NCBI GenBank assembly: GCA_018105865.1
Contig: CM030832.1
Location: forward strand, 22,799,486 to 22,863,485
Direction of reading: 5' to 3'
Source of the DNA: Metaphire vulgaris
Lineage: Eukaryota > Annelida > Clitellata > Crassiclitellata > Megascolecidae
DNA length: 64,000 nt
Below the pieces are notes generated by a model. The model had not been told where the DNA came from and searched no databases. It saw only the letters and a list, made by a program, of their open reading frames with translations. Below are positions 31,601 to 41,052 of this stretch, in pieces (positions within the stretch are counted from its first letter, which is position 1; each line of letters starts with the position of its first letter). A program made the position numbers and the translations under genes.

Positions 31601-33788
31601 TTGCAATTTTGGCAAATTTTTGATATTTTTCAAATTTTTGGCAATTTTTGGGTAATTTTTGCGATTTTTTGCCGATAACTTAACGAGTTGATCGAAAATG
31701 TTGATGTACATGTTAATTCTTAGCGCGTTTGCAGCATCAAACTGGACAATATCGCTCATTCGAATGCCGTGGAATATTTTTCTTTCGCCCATCTTTGAAT
31801 TCTGTATCCATATAGGCAGTGGCGGCTCTAGGAGTTGGCAAGTGGGGGGCCGTTGGGGTGGCAACTTCTAATCATGGGGGCCAAGCATTTGTTGTATAAT
31901 ATATGTAGCACTAAGTATAGGGTCCCAACTGGGGGGGGCACTGGGGGGCCAGACACTCAATAGGGGCACGGGCCCCCTGGACCCCCGGTGGAGCCGCCAC
32001 TGCATATAGACCTAATCCAATGTACTGGTCAGCTCAGCTGCTTTCTGTAGTAGGGCCTACGTCTTGAAGTGTCTCTGGCCGTTAGGTCCGTCACCCAAAT
32101 ACCAGTCTGTGAATTAGCCAGTGGCCACTGGCCAGGCCTGTGACTCACAGACCTGAAATGTCGGGGGTTCACCGCCTGTGAGCCCCGACATTCATGGTTT
32201 GAACCAAGCTCTACATTATAAACACGCTGTCAGCGATAAGAAGGCGAATATCACCAATCAGCATGACCAGAAGTTCAAGTTACTGAAAGGTTCGGGGGGA
32301 AGGGGTAGGGTATGAACATTCTCCTCGGATTTGCACGATTCCCATGACCCAGTCAGACTGAGGTAGGGTGGGCACGTGCCACCCCCGTGGCTACGCTAAT
32401 GGATCGCGGGCCGGGAGCCGCTGTCGGAATCCCCCTACTTTAGGTCTTAGCCAAATAGGCCTATACCTCACCATTGTGCTGCAATGCCTCATGTTAGAAA
32501 GTGTCTAATAGACTGTAAACGGTTTTATTGTGGCGTTATTTGATTATTTGAGCTAAGTGTCCCATATTCAATCCCTTTGTTAGAGTTGAACACTGTATAA
32601 AACAGTACAAAATTGTTGCGATAACTTTAAAATGTTATTAAGCCTCCGTTATCCGTTAAACTATTCACTGCTGCATGTAAGATTATGGCCAGATAGCTTG
32701 GACAACGACATTTGCAGCGACAAAGGTCTACATAAAATTTCAATAAAAACCGCAATGCTAGCCAAAGAATATGGCAAAAAAATTGAGCTAAATAATTTCT
32801 TGGCTTTGTGTTGATTATTTTTTTAGCCGGTATCTCAAAACTTACAGCAAGTTTCACAGAGAATATTGGCATGGAAGTTCCTAATATGATCTATCATGGC
32901 GGAATAAGCAAACTGAGAGACAAAATTTACGTTGTCTACAAATATAAAAATCTGAGGCTAGACAGGCTAGACAAAGGCCTTTGCAAAATTTGTGTATTCG
33001 AAGACCAAACCCCGTTTAATATGATAAGTGAAATCTCGTTAGAAGATGAAATACTAGAAGATGAAATAGGCCTGCTTCTAACTGACATTAAATCCAGCGA
33101 GAATCATAATTGTCTCTACGTCTTAGAAACCAAGTCGAATTGCATTTGGAAAATAGAACCGAGTGGAGAAATGGAATACGCAATTAACCGAGCATGGCTA
33201 CTGTTTGAGCAGAATTTTGTTCCTCGAGCTCTTTGCGTGTCAAGAGATGATCATTTGTTGGCAGTAACTCAGCATTCTCCTGTGGAGTTGAGAACATATA
33301 TGACCAATGCCGAACTTCTTCTTTCCACTGAATTACCGGAAGTCATAGACGAGATTAGTGGATTAGCGGAATCATCAGTTGGAAATTTCCTTTTTCTGCA
33401 CCGTATGAAGAATTTGGAGAGTGTAAAAAACGATTTCTTTTTGTGTGGAGCAGTGAGTGAAGTGAGTCGAGACGGAAAAACCATCATTCGCCATTTCAGT
33501 CCTCGAAATGCTAAACAAGCGCTTATCTTATATGGAACTTATTACATAGGCCTTTGTGATATTTGCATCGACTCTGAAGAACGACTTTTCGTTCCAGATG
33601 TATACCAGAGCCGAGTCATTCTACTTGATTCCTGCCTTGAGTGGGCTGGAGTTCTTATAGATCTTCGTAAAGACATGAACTCTAGGATTCAAAGAATTTT
33701 ATACGATGAAAGGAAACGACAGCTTATTATCGAAGATGGTGCCAAAATTAGCGTTTATGCTTTGAAGCGACTTTATTTTTTCTTTTAG
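22422..33788 (+). CDS. CARD-CARD-helical-F-box-like-CARD-helical-NHL gene (8-exon model)
   Basis: Gene-level model: exons 22422-22698, 24427-24735, 24963-25379, 25654-25685, 26210-26405, 27729-28022, 28633-29019 and 32827-33788. Every junction has a usable donor and acceptor. All junctions are phase 1 except linker to F-box (phase 0), and the sum is 2874 bases (957 residues and a stop). CARDs are death-fold domains that assemble adaptors such as those feeding caspases and NF-kB; NHL blades form propellers used for ligand or RNA binding (family knowledge). A CARD plus propeller layout suggests an intracellular sensor or adaptor, which is inference. The order might instead be two genes (exons 1-5 and 6-8) or alternative splice forms, since the phase-1 exons can be skipped or joined freely. 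Two minus-strand LINE fragments, a 2.2 kb hAT-like element and MITEs lie in its introns. Confidence 0.6.
22820..23270 (-). mobile_element. LINE 3' fragment in intron 1
   Basis: The minus strand reads a LINE tail: FEMQCYLWLLKIWREMKITNEEI, then IMHRKLQIFGHKVALKRI and GRPRR with a W-x-DD segment after a stop. It is antisense to the CARD gene and non-functional. Confidence 0.7.
23310..23665. repeat. paired arrays of a 14-15 bp GGTCAAWCGTCC repeat
   Basis: Units of the type GTGGTCAATCGTCC and ATGGTCAAACGTCC occur in reverse orientation at about 23310-23375, in forward orientation at 23378-23410, and again forward at 23580-23665. This looks like the sub-terminal repeat arrays of a small DNA transposon; termini were not resolved. 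Confidence 0.6.
24427..24735 (+). CDS. exon 2: CARD domain 2
   Basis: Acceptor TTTGTTAG before CTTATGG, donor GGAG before GTACTG, phase 1 at both ends, 103 codons. It shows the CARD helix pattern: LVDLIDIDSGLLTNLYSMQ, RNKTLLDMLRR, YTKTIKCLRDTNQSHIAKIL. An upstream in-frame ATG at 24378 exists but the acceptor makes it intronic in this model. Confidence 0.8.
24963..25379 (+). CDS. exon 3: helical domain with LCKS motif
   Basis: Acceptor ATATTGTAG before TATGTG, donor CAA before GTAAGC, phase 1-1, 139 codons. All-helical composition; a core SIIIYILCKSVRELLEL precedes a basic stretch and a proline-rich LLPPPKIME turn. The core matches exon 7 (VAVWILCKSPNAIEHLMVL), so the two are paralogous exons. 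I do not recognise the domain. Confidence 0.7.
25654..25685 (+). CDS. exon 4: 32-base linker
   Basis: Acceptor TTCCATGCAG, donor TGC before GTGAGT. It adds about ten residues (LENSTISNTC) and switches the phase from 1 to 0, which is exactly what the next exon needs. So small an exon is supported only by its sites and phase. Confidence 0.5.
26210..26405 (+). CDS. exon 5: F-box-like motif
   Basis: Acceptor TTTGTTTCAG before CTTAAC, donor CGGA before GTAAGT, phase 0 to 1. The translation LNDLPLELLDSILQKSY starts like an F-box (LPxELLxxIL) and continues FRQLATVDCCWSQRMTRRSFK, like the conserved Cys-Trp half. F-boxes bind SKP1 in SCF ubiquitin ligases; whether this one does is unknown. Its phase also permits direct splicing to the propeller exon at 32827. 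Confidence 0.65.
26860..27105 (+). mobile_element. LINE 3' fragment in intron 5
   Basis: Plus-strand pieces read as a LINE tail in shifting frames: YAGHVMRGSAGNL, GKIEGQ, RGRPRRNWM-type, then KRAVE and NWRKMTVN. Non-functional. Confidence 0.65.
27130..27268. mobile_element. hAT MITE, 139 bp, perfect 8-bp TSD
   Basis: Termini CAGGGTGCGATTTGT and, inverted, CAGGGCGCGATTTGT. ATTACTAG is duplicated on both sides (27122-27129, 27269-27276). Confidence 0.93.
27348..27599 (+). CDS. open frame after a strong acceptor, function unknown
   Basis: A good acceptor (CTTTTAGACTTTCAG) opens an 83-codon frame ending in TAA at 27597. It codes for helical-looking sequence with KKYFSTTTIEAILVQAF and FNEMINYISDLLSNG. 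Its phase (0) does not fit the donor of exon 5, so it is either an alternative 3' exon or chance. No family recognised. Confidence 0.25.
   Translation, partial: LGSRLLKSSVSDIFVLIRVKKYFSTTTIEAILVQAFRTIELANSNFRFQKSKSVNTLCIPMGLKHVFNEMINYISDLLSNGMP
27729..28022 (+). CDS. exon 6: CARD domain 3 (degenerate)
   Basis: Acceptor ATTCTTGCAG, donor GGAG before GTTGCA, phase 1-1, 98 codons. It is CARD-length and ends KKMRNQVIENGG like the CARD1 and CARD2 ends (VEANGG, LEEGG). Internal helices (HVIYRSNRQSLQESL, IDVALLKKQKSSIFKK) are less typical, so the fold assignment rests mainly on position, length and phase. Confidence 0.55.
28633..29019 (+). CDS. exon 7: second helical LCKS exon
   Basis: Donor ATTG before GTAAGC is clear and phase 1. 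The acceptor is weak (AATTGAAG before AATTGG); an alternative AG lies ten bases upstream at 28621-28622, but only the first keeps phase 1. The 129 codons are helical with an EVAVWILCKSPNAIEHL core shared with exon 3. Confidence 0.6.
29222..29699 (-). mobile_element. LINE 3' fragment with internal deletion
   Basis: The minus strand reads RELYRISIFLNKFAQMLLANALVSSRLDHCN (split here: the LANALVSSRLDHC part is a classic LINE reverse-transcriptase segment). After stops it continues RIFLLAYKTVAAPKPWNSLP and KTHLVDIAYPP. AYKTV runs straight into PKPWNSLP, so the middle is deleted. It lies antisense in the last intron of the CARD-NHL gene. Confidence 0.75.
30679..30856. mobile_element. hAT MITE, 178 bp, perfect 8-bp TSD
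   Basis: Termini CAGTGGCGTAGCTAGG and, inverted, AAGTGGCGTAGCCCCG. GTTGCAAG on both sides (30671-30678, 30857-30864). Same terminal family as its 2.2 kb host. Confidence 0.92.
30932..31320. mobile_element. GTCCATAAATGACGT MITE, copy 2
   Basis: Inverted termini GGGGTCGTCCATAAATGACG and GGGCTCGTCCACAAATGACG; interior with CTGACAAGCAAA units. Flanks CTTA and CTCA. Confidence 0.8.
31514..31690. mobile_element. GGCAATTTTT-array MITE, copy 2, truncated
   Basis: Left end CAGTAGCGTCATTTTACAC followed by the irregular GGCAATTTTT array, as in 21272-21582. The right terminus is missing. Confidence 0.65.
31817..32002. mobile_element. CAGTGGCGGCTC hAT MITE, copy 1
   Basis: Perfect inverted ends CAGTGGCGGCTC, 186 bases, flanking octamers CATATAGG and CATATAGA. 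The same family as 61824-62010 in the opposite orientation. Confidence 0.9.
32827..33788 (+). CDS. exon 8: NHL-like beta-propeller, copy B (intact)
   Basis: Acceptor (T)7AG at 32825-32826, phase 1, 320 codons, stop TAG at 33786-33788. Blade-like repeats recur about every 40-50 residues: KLRDKIYVVYKYK, CLYVLETKSNCIWKIEPSG, LCVSRDDHLLAVTQHSP, ICIDSEERLFVPDVYQSRVI, and LYDERKRQLIIEDGAKISVY. This is the pattern of NHL/SMP-30-type propellers. Compared with copy A it carries two short in-frame insertions, each containing AGGCCT (near 33066 and 33548). Copy A shares the whole exon; the minus-strand copy at 59204-60106 is more distant. Confidence 0.8.
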
Positions 33789-34057
33789 CGGCAATTTCAT
33801 ACTTATTTCATTTTTTTCGATTTGACGTTAGCTTTAGAAGCATAGGTCTATACATGTAGATCCATTAACTGCTACTCTCATTTCATAAATATATGAATCT
33901 AGCGTTTGCGCCACTTTTCCTGATTGCTTGATTTTCCTATGATTACTGCAAAAATGTATGTTTTTTGTCATTACTAGTTACATTGAAAACAATTGGAAAT
34001 AGCTTTTGAAGCATGCATAATTATAATTATATATATATTATATATATACAGTATATA

Positions 34058-34855
34058 CACCGTTATCACGAAAATCGGGACCCCCTAGATTAATGAGTAT
34101 AACTTAACTACCTTTTGACCAATCATGCTGAAATTTTAATTATATTAGGCCTAGGAGGCAGTCTCGATCCTCAAAAAATATTTCGCCTCTACGCTGCAGC
34201 TGGTACAAGAAAGAAGGACATCACTGGCGCTCGTCTTCTGCGTACTCGTCCGACTTTCACCAAGTCCTTAATGGTATCAGTTGGTGTTTCAGCACTCGGT
34301 CGTACAGCTATTCATTTCTTCGAGCCGGGGGTGAAAGTTAACGGACATTATTACAGAGACGTTCTATTGATGCAGGGACTGCTGCCGGACACCCGAACTT
34401 TCTCAGATTATTACACATTCCAACAGGACGGCGCACCGGCACACAGAGCTCGAGAGACAGTTGAACTGTTAGGTAATGAAACGCCGGACTTCATTCCGCC
34501 TACTCTCTGGCCACCCAACAGCCAGGATTTGAATCCGGTGGATTATAAAATTTGGAGTGCTATGCAGGAACGCGTTCACCGAACGAAAGTCCGTGATATT
34601 GAGGACCTGTGACAACGCATCATGCAAGTGTGGGACGTGATTGATCAAGGTATCATTGATGCGTCATTCAAGCAATTGCGTAGGCGTCTTCGTGCGTGTA
34701 GTGCAGCAAATGGCGGACCGTTTGAACACAAACTATGAGTGGAATATCATTAGAACTATCTAAAGTACACGTACTACAACTTTGTTGAATATTAGTTGAC
34801 TTTTCGACTAGTTATATTCATTAATCTAGGGGTCCCGATTTTCGTGATCACCGTG
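34058..34855 (+). mobile_element. mariner (DD37D) element, internally deleted
   Basis: Inverted ends CACCGTTATCACGAAAATCG and CACGGTGATCACGAAAATCG, flanked by TA on both sides. The transposase frame 34115-34612 lacks the N-terminal DNA-binding part. It retains FQQDGAPAHRARETVELL and PPNSQDLNPVDYKIW with 37 residues between the second and third catalytic Asp. A TGA at 34610-34612 stands where the conserved reading continues (QRIMQVWD), so it is inactive. It is absent from copy A at about 6770. Confidence 0.9.
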
Positions 34856-34859
34856 TATA

Positions 34860-36636
34860 TGTTACAGTCAAAGTGTGAAATCAGGCAATGTTGACATTGC
34901 CTGAAACTTTTAGGAAATGTCGACATAAGCCGTTTCACTCGGGCACTGTCAACATTGACTGAAATGTTTAGGCATTGTTTAACAATGCCTGAAATTTGCT
35001 CAAATTTTATACGCACATTTCCTGAAATCTTTATCTGTGATGGAATAGCATAATATGTAACATAAAACAGTTCTGAAACCTTAATAAGTGCCAAAAACTT
35101 TAATAGGTTCAAATGAAATAAAAAACAGGCATTAATAGAAAAAAGTTATGCAAAACTGTAAAAACTTCAAATGCAATAAAGGAATGAATTCCAAAAAACT
35201 TTATAAGGTTCTAACGCAATAAAGAAAAAGCAGTCATATAAAACAGTTCTACAACATTAATGAAGTCAACTAAAACTTTATAAGGTTCTAATGCATTAAA
35301 GGAAAAAGCAGTCATATAAAACGGGCTAATATTTAACAGTTCTTATTGCAGCAACTTAAACTTGAATGGCAATGAGATATTGCATTTCAGTTTAGCTTTG
35401 AAACATCTACAACGATTTGTTTCACACTTTTTTGAACCCTTACAATTGCATTTTGCAAAACCTTGACCGCCACTCTTTGATTCGTACTGAACAGCAGCCC
35501 TCAATGAAATCTCGCTGTGTGCCATGACATCATCTTCATTTAGCAGTATCTGGGAGCACAAATCAAATTGATTTCGTGCATACCGGCCTTGTAGAACACC
35601 AGCTCTAAAAGCTATACGATACATGTCGTTGCAGTTACGATCAAGAATGACACCCATGATATTACGAGGGTCGCCACGTCCTCGATCAACTAATGGAACA
35701 GGGACGGTAACATTGTCACCAGGATTTCCAACTGCAAATTCTATTCTACTATGCAAAACCATTCGTTTAGCTTGCTTCACTAAATCTTCTCGAGCCCTCT
35801 TGCGATGAGACTGTATACTATCATACAGGTGATCTATGAAATCTGATGCTTGCTGTTTACTAGTGGTTTCCGCCTGTTCTTCGACCGTTGTAGCTCGCGA
35901 TGAAGCTGTACTGTGACTGGCTGTGGTATGATCCGCAGCAGGTGAATAAGCATAAGCTGTTTCAGTGGTTGCAGTTGATGTAGAAGCAGTCACAGACGTT
36001 TCAGCAGCCGGAACTGAAAATGACGTTGAACTGTGACTAACCGTAAAACTAGACGAGGGACCTTCACCTTCGTTTACGTTTGCATCACTTGCGAAACTCT
36101 GAAGCACATTGTTAAGATCATCTTCCGATATCAGTCTATCTAGAACGTTTGGAAGTTGCAGAGATCAGAGTCCTATTCGCGGTTCACAACCAAACATGGC
36201 ATTATACGGAGTGCGTTGTATGCCTGAATGGAAAGATGTATTTTTTTGAAACTGGACAAATTTCAATCCAGTTGGCCCAGTTGTTGACACTTCGACAGCG
36301 AGGGGTACATCCAACAGGCGACACCTTGAAAAAGACTTCCCGCAGTTATTCACAGCTATAGAGATACAGCGAACAGCCCCCTCAGCCTTAATATGGCCAT
36401 GGCAGAGAAGCCTCAGATCTTCTTAAGTCCAAGTTAAGCTTATTATGCTATTCCATCACAGATAAAGATTTCAGGAAATGTGTGTATAAAAATTGGGCAA
36501 ATTTCAGGCATTGTTAAACAATGCCTAAACATTTCAGTCAATGTCGACAGTGCCCGAGTGAAACGGCTTATGTCGACATTTCCTAAAAGTTTCAGGCAAT
36601 GTCAACATTGCCTGATTTCACACTTTGACTGTAACA
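34860..36636 (-). mobile_element. Ginger-like DNA transposon, deleted, 195-bp TIRs
   Basis: Long inverted ends (34860-35054 and 36442-36636) start TGTTACAGTCAAAGTGTG and are flanked by TATA (34856-34859, 36637-36640). The minus strand encodes the C-terminal part of a retrovirus-type integrase protein as found in Ginger elements: FVQFQKNTSFHSGIQRTPYN before an in-frame TGA at about 36160, then VGNPGDNVTVPVPLVDRGRG, a DPRNIMGVI segment and a Cys-rich end (CNCKGSKKCETNRCRCFKAK). The catalytic core is missing. Two short palindromes lie inside each terminal repeat. The element abuts the mariner and shares its TATA target. Confidence 0.85.
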
Positions 36637-37225
36637 TATATACATATTCAATAACGTTTTTTTCTCTCTTCAATTAAGTCACAAAATAGTCTGCAGGCGT
36701 AGCCTTTCAATTTCACTTATCTTAAGGACAGAATTAAACCTAGAAGGCCTGGAAGACGTTCTTCGGTGTTGATTTCTTATCTCTTTCAATGTTCAGTTTT
36801 TGGGCAACAATTTTGGGGTAATTTTACTTCGTGTAAAGATCGCGACCATCATAAACCACGTGTCAAGTGGTAAAAAGTGGTGATGAACTTTTTTACTTAT
36901 CACGCATCATTTTACAGAGTCGACATTAAAAATATTATACTATAGGTTAAATGGTAGTGATTACCTTTTTAAAATAATTTTTTATATTTTTCATAGAAAA
37001 AACCTCTTGCCAATATTTTTGGCAATACAAATTTTTTGTGGGCGCATGTCTTCCGCTTTTGAGCGCGCACCCTGTAGTAGAGGCGCCCACCTTAGAGGAA
37101 ACATTGATCTCATTATGACTTCGGTGACCAAAGCTACCCCTACCATTGTCTATTGACTCGATCACATATTGTTTTGTATGTACCCAGCCTATCATCGCTC
37201 GTGGAGACGTGACCACGAACGTAGG

Positions 37226-37470
37226 TTATGAAATCATTATCACATTAATGTAGGAATTGACTTCCATTAAAGATTTCATTGGTTCTACGAACTCTATCTT
37301 CGTCTCAAGCCACTCCCCTACGTCCTCTGAATCAATGATCTCTAAACATTTACAACCGTACTTTTTCATATGCTGCACCAGATCGTTGGAACTTAATTCC
37401 AGCGTCAATCCCCTGTGTACACCATTGTCAAACAACAGATTCTTAATCACAATTGCTTTCCCTTTTTGTA
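37226..37470 (-). other. unrecognised repeated coding-like block, copy 2 of 3
   Basis: Open minus-strand frame VIKNLLFDNGVHRGLTLEL, KKYGCKCLEIIDSEDVGEW, closely related to 8005-8262 and more distantly to 52560-52780. Lies at the same place in duplicated block B. Unknown function. Confidence 0.4.
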
Positions 37471-38072
37471 AGTTTTCGATTTTAACTTAAGTAATGTCTA
37501 TTCAAAATTCAAACAACGATTGCCCGTTTGATAAATGACCCTGCCTGATTGACCCTCACCCCTTGGCTGCATCCATTTAAAATTTAGACTAAACTCATTA
37601 GAATAAGCAGGTATTGCTTTATACCACTCAAAAGCGCTATATAAATTTACAAAAGTTTACTTAACATTTATTATTCACTTCTATGACACCGTTTCTGATA
37701 CACAAGGTTTCAAACGATTGTATTTAAAATCCATACCGCGAGAGAAAAGTTCAATTTCAAAATCATTGGGAAACAACAAGGCAGAGTATGTGCTACGCCC
37801 TCGCGTCAATCATGACGTAAATTGTGACGTCATCTGCATCAAATAAAAGCGTGATATTAGCAAGGAACCAGAAATTCACGAAAGATCCAATCTCTCTCGA
37901 TTCTATGCATCTCTTTCTCTCTCTCTGCGATAAGCAACTGAAAAAAGATCGTCGAATATAATTGACAGAGAAAACTTTTATTATTTGATTGACAGACATT
38001 CAATACAGTTGTTTAATAAGCAGATGGTGTAGGCTATGAGTGGTCTAGTCGATTTTTCTATCCTACACTGTA

Positions 38073-38291
38073 CAGGCCTGAGGAGAGTGGGTGCAGCCGG
38101 TACATTGTACCGGGGCCCATGGAGTTTTCAGGGGCCCAGATCCGGCGACGATAGTGTTTTTTGCTTGTCAGGCTGTTTTTGGAGAGTTGATAGCATTTTT
38201 TGGCTTGTCAGGTTTTTCGGAGACGTGATACATTTTTTAAGGGCCCGCATATTTTTTGTTCCGGGGCCCGGAATTTCTCTCGGCGGCCCTG
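38073..38291. mobile_element. hAT MITE, 219 bp
   Basis: Termini CAGGCCTGAGGAGAG and, inverted, CAGGGCCGCCGAGAG; flanks ACACTGTA and AGACTGTA (7 of 8). Not found at the corresponding place in copy A. Confidence 0.75.
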
Positions 38292-39479
38292 AGACTGTAG
38301 TTTCGTAGAAGTGGTCATTTAAAATATTCTGAAAGTGAATATTCTGCTAAACGTTGTTTCTAGTGGCTATAATGATGAGCGGATTCAATCGTTCATGAAT
38401 CATGAAAGTTCGATGACAGTTTTTCTGAATTTTTAACTTTGAAAAGATTCGTTGGCCGGTCGCATTTGTGACCATTAGGCATCTGAAAAATCATAGTGCA
38501 TCCAAAACGTTTGGAAAAGTTGATTGAACCATGTTGTCAGAAATAGGTGTATGTGATTGCGATGCTGATATTAGGCCTACGCCATCAGAATATTCCAGAT
38601 GCGATGCGAAATACTTATTTGAATCAGTTCTTTAAAATTTAAAACTTTACCTTATTAAAATCAAAAATGAAAACAAGAGACGAGAATAAGGCACCGATCT
38701 AAACTGTAACTGAACTGTATACGTATGACGTCAGCCTGAACGAGTGGTAATATTGTAGCATCACCTGAATCTTTATAACATTGTTTTTTTTAAATTTATG
38801 GAAATATGTGAAAATTACATTTCGTGTCATGGCAATTGTCAATAGTCAGTACACTCATTTTTTAAAATTATCCTTTAATCGCCGAGGCCCCTAAAGTCGC
38901 TGGGCACATAGGCAGTTGCCAACTCTGCCTATTGATTAATCAGGCACTGCATACAAAGTACCCGAACGCCGTTCCGACGCGTTCCGACTCAACTGCAGCT
39001 TTGATTCTAGCTAGTCAAAAACCAATTATTGGCAAAGCGTCTAAAGTTTTATTGCAATTCCAACGCCTGTAACAATCCGCATTCGACGTTTTCTTGCAAG
39101 TGCTAAACTTAGCGATATATAAATTTGTTATCGAATTAATATTTAGGAGCGTTGATGATAAAGTGATCATATTTTATAGTCTTGCTCAAGTTTTAACCTT
39201 CGATGAGTGTACCATTTTAAGCATTAGTCGCGGCTTTTTCCTTAACCCTTTTCCAGGCGGTGGCAACTGTTTTGCCACTGATGGTTGTTCGATTACCAGG
39301 CATAATACACTATATTGCCGCGTGTTTTAATGCATTATTATTCAACAGATGGCAGGATGGAAGGTTATTTTCAGTCATTTTTGGGTTTTTCTAGATTCCC
39401 TAGATTTATTAGCGAGTCCAAATAGGATCATGCACAAAGGACCACAATTTAAGAATATTTTTACTGCATGTTAATAGCA

Positions 39480-40526
39480 CTCATCAGATACGTAATTAGG
39501 CTTTCTTTTCATGAGCAATTCATCGTATTTGAGACCCTGACTATATTTTCTGTTGAATTGAACTCGGTATACAGCTTTAACAATTTCGAAGGCAGTGATT
39601 AAATGAAGAAGATAATTAAACTTGAAAGAGCTTGCGAAATCTTTTTGTATTTAATTCGACAACCATGTAAATATACAGTAAAACCATGTAAATATTGCAC
39701 AATGTCATTGTAAATAATAAATATATACTGTATATGACACCAATAATACTACTTACACGAGACAGCTTTTCGGAAAGTGAAAACACAATTTATGTATAAT
39801 GCAAATAACTACAAATTTCATAAAGGCATCAAATACAATCATGTAATATAGGTCTCTAACTAGCAGATGGAACAACGAGATAGGCCTACTTGTAATGGCA
39901 AATATTGTTCTTGGGCTATGATTATATATTCTCTTACGTATTATGAAACTAGTTGGAGTACTAGTTGAAGCACTAAGCATGTTAACGTATTCGAATGACT
40001 ACATCTTACATATGTTCCTTAACACTCAAAATCAGTGACAACTCAGTGATTGATGATAATAATATCTATACATTATCATCAGGTATAAGATAAAAATATT
40101 AATTTAAAAGCATTAAAATAAACTATCTTAATAATAATTACCTTGAAATTTTTATATAACAAAATCAAGAGATATCAACAAGATGCAACAAAATAAATAT
40201 AATGCCAATAGGTACGCTAAGGTAACTATTCTTTATAAATGTCACCTTAATTGCAATAATCTTTAGAAATAAAATGCAGGCATATAAATCGAGACACTTT
40301 ACTTGTGCAATATCTAATTATGCACAAAGCAAAGATTTCTGCAAATGCCTTTAAAATATAAATAATTCAAATAAGTAAAAAAACAAAATTTGTGTATATT
40401 ATATAATGAAATGTTTCACACAACAGTTAAATATGGAGCTTTGAACATGAAAACAAGAATAAAGAATAGTAATACTGTGGTGTCTCAAAGGGGATGAAAT
40501 TGGCAATAAATTAATGCAATAAATTA
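39480..40526. other. AT-rich non-coding DNA, copy B
   Basis: Counterpart of 11640-12727. No gene seen. Confidence 0.7.
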
Positions 40527-40865
40527 ATGGCGAAGAATGGAAAAAATCAGCTGGACGGAAGGGATAACCGACGAAAAAGTCTGGAGGAAGATAGAAGAGA
40601 AGAACAGCCTAATAAACACTATTTGTACAAGACAAAAGAAGTGCACAGGGCATGTTCTGAGAGAATAATCATGCCTACTAAGAGAAGTACTAGAAGGAAA
40701 GATAAAAGGGAAAGATAAGAAAGGGCGACCAAGTACATCGATGCTGGAGTGAATGTTTGACATTACGACCAAAACAAGTATTCAACCTTGAAAATAAAAG
40801 CTCAAAAGAGTAGTGGCGTCGCTGGAGTATGGAACCTGTCTTTGGACAGAGCACCCGAAGAATAA
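40527..40865 (+). mobile_element. LINE 3' remnant, copy B
   Basis: Counterpart of 12728-13035, slightly longer: KTKEVHRACSERIIMPT then a GRPST segment and the SLEYGT end. Frame-broken. Confidence 0.5.
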
Positions 40866-41052
40866 ATTAATATTAAATTAAATTAGTTAATAATTAAGAT
40901 TTGAAAGTTAAATTGAAGCTTCCGAATCTCGCTTCAAAAAAAGTCTCATTCATTAGTTGACTGAAATACCGATCAGTGTCCAAGTCGTGTGTATGACAGT
41001 AGCACAGATAGAGAGTGAAATATTAGAGTCTCATTAGAAACTTGCGAATCTC

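Larger units (their letters stand above)
30191..32401. mobile_element. 2.2 kb hAT-like element with nested insertions
   Basis: Termini CAGTGGCGTAGCCAGG and, inverted, CATTAGCGTAGCCACG. GATCGCGG occurs on both sides (30183-30190, 32402-32409). Removing the element and one octamer restores a sequence that resembles, in reverse, the GC-rich repeat at 47465-47535, so an older repeat was split. Inside lie a 178-bp hAT MITE, a GTCCATAAATGACGT MITE, a partial GGCAATTTTT MITE and a 186-bp hAT MITE. No transposase found. Confidence 0.85.

Noticed and set aside
36480..36677. 65-codon frame in the Ginger-like right terminus
   Set aside because: Lies entirely within the inverted repeat; the left repeat gives the same reading on the other strand.
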